Below, piece after piece: positions 58,990 through 64,000 of a stretch of 64,000 nt of DNA; within the stretch, counting starts at the first letter, position 1; every line of letters begins with the position of its first letter. The DNA comes from FEN-1139 sp038207155. GTDB lineage: Bacteria > Myxococcota_A > Polyangia > Polyangiales > Polyangiaceae. A program made the position numbers and the translations under genes. The notes beneath the pieces were generated by a model. That model was given only the letters and a program-made list of their open reading frames with translations, was not told the origin of the DNA and ran no database searches. The stretch covers positions 1 to 64,000 of the forward strand of contig JBBRAB010000001.1 in NCBI GenBank assembly GCA_038207155.1. The letters are read 5' to 3'.

Positions 58990-60648
58990 TCAGCGCTCGG
59001 TCGGCGACCCGACAGACGGCACGGCAGTTTCCTGCGGTTTTGTGGGCCGACTCTGACGGGCGGCGGGACAGAGACTGTCCCAAGGCGCCTCGAGCGGCGG
59101 GTTTCGGCTGGACAACCCCAGCGGGGAGAGCAGAGCAGAGCGGCAAGCCGCCCTCTCGCGATGCGGCGCCACCCCGAGAGCCGCTCGATACCAGGCTTGC
59201 GCCTGCTCTGTCGCACCGATGGACTCGAGTTCCCCTGCCAGCACGAACCAATCAGCTGCAGGCTGACTCAATAATTCCACCGAGCCGAGGGCCGTCTTGG
59301 CCGCCTCGCGATCACCCGAGGCGAGTTCCGCAGCGGCGAGTTGCCAACGCAGGGCGGGATCAGTCGGTGCGCCCACCAGGGCCTGCGCGAGGGGAAGACG
59401 GCTCGCGCCATAAGCGCCACGCTCAAACAGCATGCTCCCAAGGCGAGCCTGCTGAAACAATTCTTCGGAGGGAGCGGCGTCTTCGCCGAGTGCAGCCTGG
59501 TGACGCTGGCTGCCCGACTCCGCCGCAGTGAGGGGTCGGCGCAGGTCGTCGTCAAAACGCCGTCGCCAGTCCGCAAAGCCATAGCCACCGACGCTGCGCA
59601 TGGCCTGGTCGAGACTGCGGCGACCGCGACCGAGCTCGAGCAGCAACAACCGCAGCGACGCCTCTCCGGACTGCTGCGCAAAATAGTCGACGAAGGACTG
59701 CGCCTCGGCATAAGCGATTTGCGCCGCGTCGGGACTCGGGAGCAGTGCGATTGAGGACCCGAGATGATCGATGCCGACCGAATGCCCTGATAGCAGCGCC
59801 TCGCGCGCGACCACTCGCGCATTCGGACGTCCATCAAAGGGGCGAGCGGCGCGCCAGCGAGTCTCCTGCCGTTTAGCAAGCCCTTCCTGAAGCCACAGAG
59901 GAGCGTTATCCCAGGAGGCTCGCGTGATCACCAAGTGGGCGATCTCATGGGCGAGAGTGTCTTCCCAGGGGTAGCCCTCGGGGGTGGCACGCGGTGACAG
60001 CAACGTCACTCGGCCCCAACGCGCGATCGCGACGGTGCCCGTCGTTTCGGCAGCCTCCAGGGGCAACCCGGTGAGTGCCGACAGGCTCGCCAAGTCTGCC
60101 ACGACGTCGATCCGCAGCGGTCGTGGCAGCTCGCTGCCCAAGTCGCGTGAGTTGGCCGTCAGGGCCCGCAAGGCCACCGCAACTAGAAGTGGCTGAAACA
60201 CACGATCGGAAGGATTCTGATAGCGAAACCAGAGTCCCTGCTCTGCAAGGGGCACCTCAAGCGCTCCCGCGGTCGCCTTGGCGCAACGCTCGGCGACCTG
60301 CGCCACCTCCGGATCGACCGACCGCACGGCATTGTCGGTCTCCAGACTGAGAAAGGCCCCTTCGCAGTCCCCTTGGTAGAGGGCCAGTTTCGCGCGCGCG
60401 GCGCGCACCGGGGTGCCCTCGACAGCGCTCGCCAGCAACTCACGCACTTTTCCCAACTCGAGCTCAGCAAACCCAATGCCGACCTGTTTTCCGAGTGCTT
60501 GCCCGCGTTGAGACGCCCCAGAGCTGACTGCGGCGCTACTGCTCGGTCTGGTACTCTGGAGGGCCGCTAAGCGCCGCTGAGCCCCGGGCTTGCAGCTCGC
60601 CAGCAGCAAGCCGAGACAGCAGAGCACTAACCTGGAGTGTCGCCTCAT
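58990..60648 (-). CDS. lipoprotein with gluzincin-type peptidase domain and TPR-like helices
   Basis: The product has 552 residues. A lipobox (LVLCCLGLLLASC) starts it. The middle holds DTLAHEIAHLVITRASWDNA (HExxH zinc motif, about residue 235) and WLQEGLAKRQET, whose Glu is the likely third zinc ligand, the layout of the peptidase MA-like (gluzincin) family. Helical repeat stretches follow (LRWQLAAAELASGDREAAKT; FVLAGELESIGATEQAQAWY). Whether it is a peptidase or a binding protein is open. The ATG overlaps the DUF4175 gene's stop, so it is its partner. Confidence 0.72.
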   Translation of the reverse strand: MRRHSRLVLCCLGLLLASCKPGAQRRLAALQSTRPSSSAAVSSGASQRGQALGKQVGIGFAELELGKVRELLASAVEGTPVRAARAKLALYQGDCEGAFLSLETDNAVRSVDPEVAQVAERCAKATAGALEVPLAEQGLWFRYQNPSDRVFQPLLVAVALRALTANSRDLGSELPRPLRIDVVADLASLSALTGLPLEAAETTGTVAIARWGRVTLLSPRATPEGYPWEDTLAHEIAHLVITRASWDNAPLWLQEGLAKRQETRWRAARPFDGRPNARVVAREALLSGHSVGIDHLGSSIALLPSPDAAQIAYAEAQSFVDYFAQQSGEASLRLLLLELGRGRRSLDQAMRSVGGYGFADWRRRFDDDLRRPLTAAESGSQRHQAALGEDAAPSEELFQQARLGSMLFERGAYGASRLPLAQALVGAPTDPALRWQLAAAELASGDREAAKTALGSVELLSQPAADWFVLAGELESIGATEQAQAWYRAALGVAPHRERAACRSALLSPLGLSSRNPPLEAPWDSLCPAARQSRPTKPQETAVPSVGSPTER

Positions 60649-63479
60649 CGCAGCAACCCCTCCGCATAGCGTCGCGTCGCCTCACCGAGCGGGCCCGGCA
60701 GCTCATGGCCCAGACCGCGCTGCACGCGACGGCGAAACGCCTCAGCCGAGGCGGCGTCGCCAGTCGAGGGGCTTGGACCGCTGCCCTTGGTGTCACGCGG
60801 CAAAGACGAGCGTGGTCCGGAACGAGCATCCGGAGACTCGCTGGCCTCATCACTCTTGGACTCGGGTCCCGCGCGCTCAATCAGCTGCTGCGCCTTGCGC
60901 TGCAGCTCGAGCCCATTAGCGGTGCGCTCAGCGCCTAGTTCACCCGCGGCCTCGCGCATCCAGCGCGCGGCACGCTCGAGCTCATCGCGCAGATCATCGG
61001 GGAGCACTCCAGCCCCCTTCTGATCGCGCTCCGTGATCAAGCGAGTGCGCTCGGACAGCTCACGCTCACGCGCCGCTGCTCCCTCAAGCTGGCGAGCGGC
61101 AGAGCGAGAGGACTCAACGGACAGACGTGCGATAGCGCGTTCGAGCCAAGCCGCATGCTCAGATAACACTCCACGACCCTGCTCCACAATCGCGGGGTCC
61201 GGCGTATCATCGGGGTGTCGCGAACTGCGACCACGCTCACTGGCCTCGCGCAGCGAGCTGAGCGCACCCTTGACGCTGTCGAGCGCACGGTTGAGCTCAA
61301 GGTGTTCCATCGCGTCAGCCGCGCTAAGTGACTGCTCGCGGGCAAGCGCCTCACTGGAGCGTATGGACCCTGGCTCGAAGCCGGCGGCGGGCCAGCTGTC
61401 CACGAGCGAGCGCAAGCGACGAGCACGCTGTTGCGCTTCCTCTGTCACCGCTGCCGACGAGACCCGTTTTTCAGCGTCCGAAATGGCCCGCTCGACGGAC
61501 TCGATTTCACGCTGGTGCTCGCTCGCGATGCGCTGCAGTTCAGCCGAGATGCGTTGTAGTTGCGCGCCAGCACTAGAGCCTCCGCCGGCTGAGCGCGTGC
61601 CTTGACTTGCCCGACCACGGCCTCCACCGCCAGCCACGGAGAACGATGAGTTGGGGCGCCGCAACCGCTCTGACAGAAACGCCGCTGCCCGCGCCGCTCG
61701 CGCGTCGTTGCCGCTTTGATGCGCCACGCTGATGCGAGCAACGCCCGCCGCTACGATCGTACCGAGATCGGCGCCCAGCGCACCGAGCTGAGCCAGCTGC
61801 CGACCGCCAGCCGCCAGGGCCTTGAGTCCCAGCACCACTCGCTCCCGCCCGCGTTCCCGCTGCTCGGTGCGAGCCGATGAGCGAGCCGCTGACTCAATCT
61901 CATCGGTGATCTCCGCCAGTCGGCGACTCACCTTCTGAGCATCCTGGACGCTCAGCAGCGCAACTGCGGAGTCGACTGCTAAGACGGCCTCCTTGAGCGC
62001 TGCAAGGCCTCGCCTCGACGCGCGCAAGCGCGACAACCGTTGCTGCTGCGCCTCAAGAAAGCGCGCGAACTCGCGCGGGAGACTGAGTCCAAGCGGACTA
62101 GCCGCGGCTGCCAAGCGGAGCTGGGCCAACGCCAAGCTCCGCTGCTCCTGACTCGGGAGCTCGGAGAGCTCCTGAGCAAGCCAGTCCGTCAGCTTGCCGA
62201 GCGCGTTGTCGACCAGCGCATAGCGCTGGGCCTCGGCCTCACCGACGTCGGGGGGCAGCAGCACAAGAGCCGGGCTCCGCCCCCATTTCTGGCCGCTCGA
62301 ATCGTCGTCCCGTGCCTGAATCGTGACGCTCACCGGGAGGTGCGTCTGGCGAAGAAACGGGTCGCGCAGGGGCAGCGCCAGCGCGCCAGACTCATCGGGG
62401 GTCTGGCCATCGAGACGCACCAGTGAGCGACGCTCCTCGCGCCCGCCAGACTCCAGCACGAGCTCGACCGAGCGCAGTCCGTGGTCATCACGAGCATGCC
62501 ATTTGAGGGGAACCTCAAGCAGATCGTTAAGGGGATAGCTCCGTGGAGCCCCCTCCAACTCCACGATTGGACTGCGGTCAGGTAGCGCTTTGACGTCCAA
62601 AGGCTCGGATTGCTGAATGCTTACGGCGCCAAATCGCGCCAAAATGTGCAGCTTTGCGCTGCGGTCGAGCTGGTAGTGAGCAGCCACCCCGCCCTGACCA
62701 TCGCTAACGAAGGAGACCTCGCGAGTGCCATCACTGAGCCGCAGTTCACGCCCAAAGGCCAGCGGGGTTCCACGCACGGTGATCCAGGTGCCCTCAGGTT
62801 CGGCATTCTCGATTCCGAAAGCCAGCGCATGCTCGGTCCCGCGAATGTGCACCGGAGGTCGCGCGGAGACACTGTCGAGCTCAAGCCAGGTCATCGGTAG
62901 CGGAGCGAGTCCTCGCTGAGACACGAGGACATTGAGACCCTCGACCAGCGCGCGCGGCTCAAGTAGGATCACGCCTGCGGTGGTGAGGAACGTGAGCGTG
63001 GCCGCCGTAAACAGCCCGACCCGACGACGACGCGCGCGCCGCTCAAGCTGCTCGAAGGAAACGCGTCCGAGCAGCGCACGCAGGTGCATGCGCGCGAGCT
63101 CCGGGTTGCCGTAACTCGCGCCCCCCAGCTCGCAGGCGTAAACGAGCGCGATGGCGCGCAGCACGCGTTCACTGAGCGGATGATCTAGGGGAGCCAGGAG
63201 CTCACGAACGACCCGCTCAGGCTCACGCGCCTGACGAGCCCAGAGCTGCGCCAGCCGCAGGCCGGCTAGGACGATGAGCAGCAGCAGGGAAACGCCTGCA
63301 AATCTGGCCGACACGGTTCCACGACGCCCCAGCAAACCCGCCAAGGTCAAACCTGCCAGCGCGAGGGCGAGCCAGGCGCGACGCCACGCGGGACCCACGC
63401 GACGCCACCAGGACTCGCGTACACGCTCCAGAACCTCGACATCGACCACGGGGCGCCAAGCATAGCGTTTCTTGCGCAA
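60645..63479 (-). CDS. DUF4175-family membrane protein
   Basis: The product has 944 residues. Membrane segments lie at about residues 33-50, 60-80 (FAGVSLLLLIVLAGLRLA) and 150-170 (LFTAATLTFLTTAGVILL). A large extracytoplasmic region follows, with beta-domain pattern (VPLKWHARDDHGLRSVELVL) typical of DUF4175, then long Arg/Glu/Gln-rich helices that are probably coiled coil (about 440-900). DUF4175 proteins are large envelope proteins of unknown role, often in operons with MoxR and VWA genes, which are absent here. The stop overlaps the downstream lipoprotein start (ATGA). Confidence 0.78.
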   Translation of the reverse strand: MRKKRYAWRPVVDVEVLERVRESWWRRVGPAWRRAWLALALAGLTLAGLLGRRGTVSARFAGVSLLLLIVLAGLRLAQLWARQAREPERVVRELLAPLDHPLSERVLRAIALVYACELGGASYGNPELARMHLRALLGRVSFEQLERRARRRRVGLFTAATLTFLTTAGVILLEPRALVEGLNVLVSQRGLAPLPMTWLELDSVSARPPVHIRGTEHALAFGIENAEPEGTWITVRGTPLAFGRELRLSDGTREVSFVSDGQGGVAAHYQLDRSAKLHILARFGAVSIQQSEPLDVKALPDRSPIVELEGAPRSYPLNDLLEVPLKWHARDDHGLRSVELVLESGGREERRSLVRLDGQTPDESGALALPLRDPFLRQTHLPVSVTIQARDDDSSGQKWGRSPALVLLPPDVGEAEAQRYALVDNALGKLTDWLAQELSELPSQEQRSLALAQLRLAAAASPLGLSLPREFARFLEAQQQRLSRLRASRRGLAALKEAVLAVDSAVALLSVQDAQKVSRRLAEITDEIESAARSSARTEQRERGRERVVLGLKALAAGGRQLAQLGALGADLGTIVAAGVARISVAHQSGNDARAARAAAFLSERLRRPNSSFSVAGGGGRGRASQGTRSAGGGSSAGAQLQRISAELQRIASEHQREIESVERAISDAEKRVSSAAVTEEAQQRARRLRSLVDSWPAAGFEPGSIRSSEALAREQSLSAADAMEHLELNRALDSVKGALSSLREASERGRSSRHPDDTPDPAIVEQGRGVLSEHAAWLERAIARLSVESSRSAARQLEGAAARERELSERTRLITERDQKGAGVLPDDLRDELERAARWMREAAGELGAERTANGLELQRKAQQLIERAGPESKSDEASESPDARSGPRSSLPRDTKGSGPSPSTGDAASAEAFRRRVQRGLGHELPGPLGEATRRYAEGLLR

Positions 63480-63552
63480 GGATGGGGGGATTCCAGTCCA
63501 ACCGCTCGGCCAACACTGTCCGGCAATGCCCAGTCGATGTTAGACTCGGCGG

Positions 63553-64000
63553 GTGTCCGAGGCCTCACTGCTCGTTCGCCCGCTACTGTCGCTCGCTGAG
63601 GTTGAGCTGCGACGCGATTGGTTGCGAGCGACGATGCGCGCGAGTCCAGGGGCCATCGTGGCACGTCGCGTGGAGGCAGTGATTGAGCGCGCTGACGCCA
63701 GCGATCCCGACGCGCGCGAGGCACTCGTCTCAGTGGCACTGCTATTCGCCGCGGAGGGCGAACAGGACTGGCTCGGCGAGCTCAGAACGGAGGCCGAACA
63801 ACAGGCGCTGTACGGTCTCGAGCGGATGCTTCGCCTCCAGTCCCCGAGTTCAATCCCACCTCCGGAGCCAACGGCGGTGCCTGACTACGGCCGCGGACGC
63901 GAGCTCACCGTCGGCGAGCGTCGCAGTCTGGCGCGCCAGCCCAACCGTCGTGCCTTTGAGCGATTGCTTCTCGATCCCCATCCGCTCGTGATTCGGCTGC
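63553..64000 (+). CDS. hypothetical protein, 5' part only (runs off the window)
   Basis: GTG 63553 starts a frame still open at the end of the window (149 codons visible). It contains LLVRPLLSLAEVELRRDWLR, AAEGEQDWLGELRTEAEQQA, then RQPNRRAFERLLLDPHPLVI. The last stretch resembles HEAT-like repeat proteins of the same group. It is helical with no signal peptide. It is divergent from the DUF4175 gene with a 73-bp gap. The family is not recognised. Confidence 0.65.
   Translation, partial: MSEASLLVRPLLSLAEVELRRDWLRATMRASPGAIVARRVEAVIERADASDPDAREALVSVALLFAAEGEQDWLGELRTEAEQQALYGLERMLRLQSPSSIPPPEPTAVPDYGRGRELTVGERRSLARQPNRRAFERLLLDPHPLVIRL

Overview
The window is high-GC DNA with short operons joined by ATGA/GTGA overlaps, many GTG starts, and an unusual number of lipoproteins whose lipobox is followed by Gly/Ala/Ser/Thr-rich linkers. 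FHA and PilZ signalling proteins, a GH9 cellulase, Cys-rich CGDGxC repeats and DUF4215-like cysteine motifs also occur. Together these suggest a myxobacterium-like deltaproteobacterium (Myxococcota, probably Polyangiales). No rRNA, tRNA or CRISPR array was seen.

Region 1 (1-13 kb): Tex with a repetitive N-terminal extension, a clan-A glycoside hydrolase lipoprotein, a YgiQ-type radical SAM protein, a DUF4156-like lipoprotein, a Cys-rich hypothetical, a right-handed beta-helix lipoprotein, a frameshifted RsiV/DUF3298-like lipoprotein gene and a ParE-type toxin-antitoxin pair. Region 2 (13.1-18.3 kb): a dedicated chaperone operon, made of a helical-repeat protein split by a frameshift at a run of six A, a J-domain-like protein with an altered HPD motif, a GrpE-like exchange factor and a shortened Hsp70. 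Region 3 (18.6-26.1 kb): a TrmA/RlmD-type m5U methyltransferase, the RNA-repair regulator RtcR, and an rtcB ligase gene cut at codon ~232 by an IS21-like element that carries a ParB-like gene (with an in-frame TGA) plus istA and istB.

Region 4 (26.1-35.6 kb): a probably truncated Gly/Thr-rich lipoprotein, a double-REC/PilZ protein, a triple YbjQ-repeat membrane protein, cysK with a promoter embedded in a palindrome, a lipoprotein, a PduO-type cobalamin adenosyltransferase, a tandem ACT protein, DarP/YjgA, and a DTW-domain protein with a C-terminal exonuclease-like region. Region 5 (35.7-47.7 kb): a sugar-binding-like lipoprotein and a GH9 cellulase, a four-ATPase double UvrA, smpB with a small partner, a tiny lipoprotein and a two-FHA protein. 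Region 6 (47.8-53.2 kb): a lipoprotein with 29 CGxxxC repeats, a NapH-NapG-like fusion ferredoxin and a DUF362 protein. Region 7 (53.4-64 kb): rpmE-prfA and a small partner, a Cys-rich lipoprotein, psd coupled to a methyltransferase with a ~480-residue disordered N-terminus, a DUF4175 membrane protein coupled to a gluzincin-like lipoprotein, and the start of one further gene.

Several reading frames are interrupted (near 11.28, 14.32, 23.42 and 27.41 kb). These may be real decay or single-base errors in the assembly, and the sequence alone cannot tell them apart. The most distinctive candidates are the self-contained chaperone operon, the ParB-carrying IS21-like element in an orphaned RNA-repair locus, and the fused NapH/NapG-DUF362 redox pair beside the 29-repeat protein.
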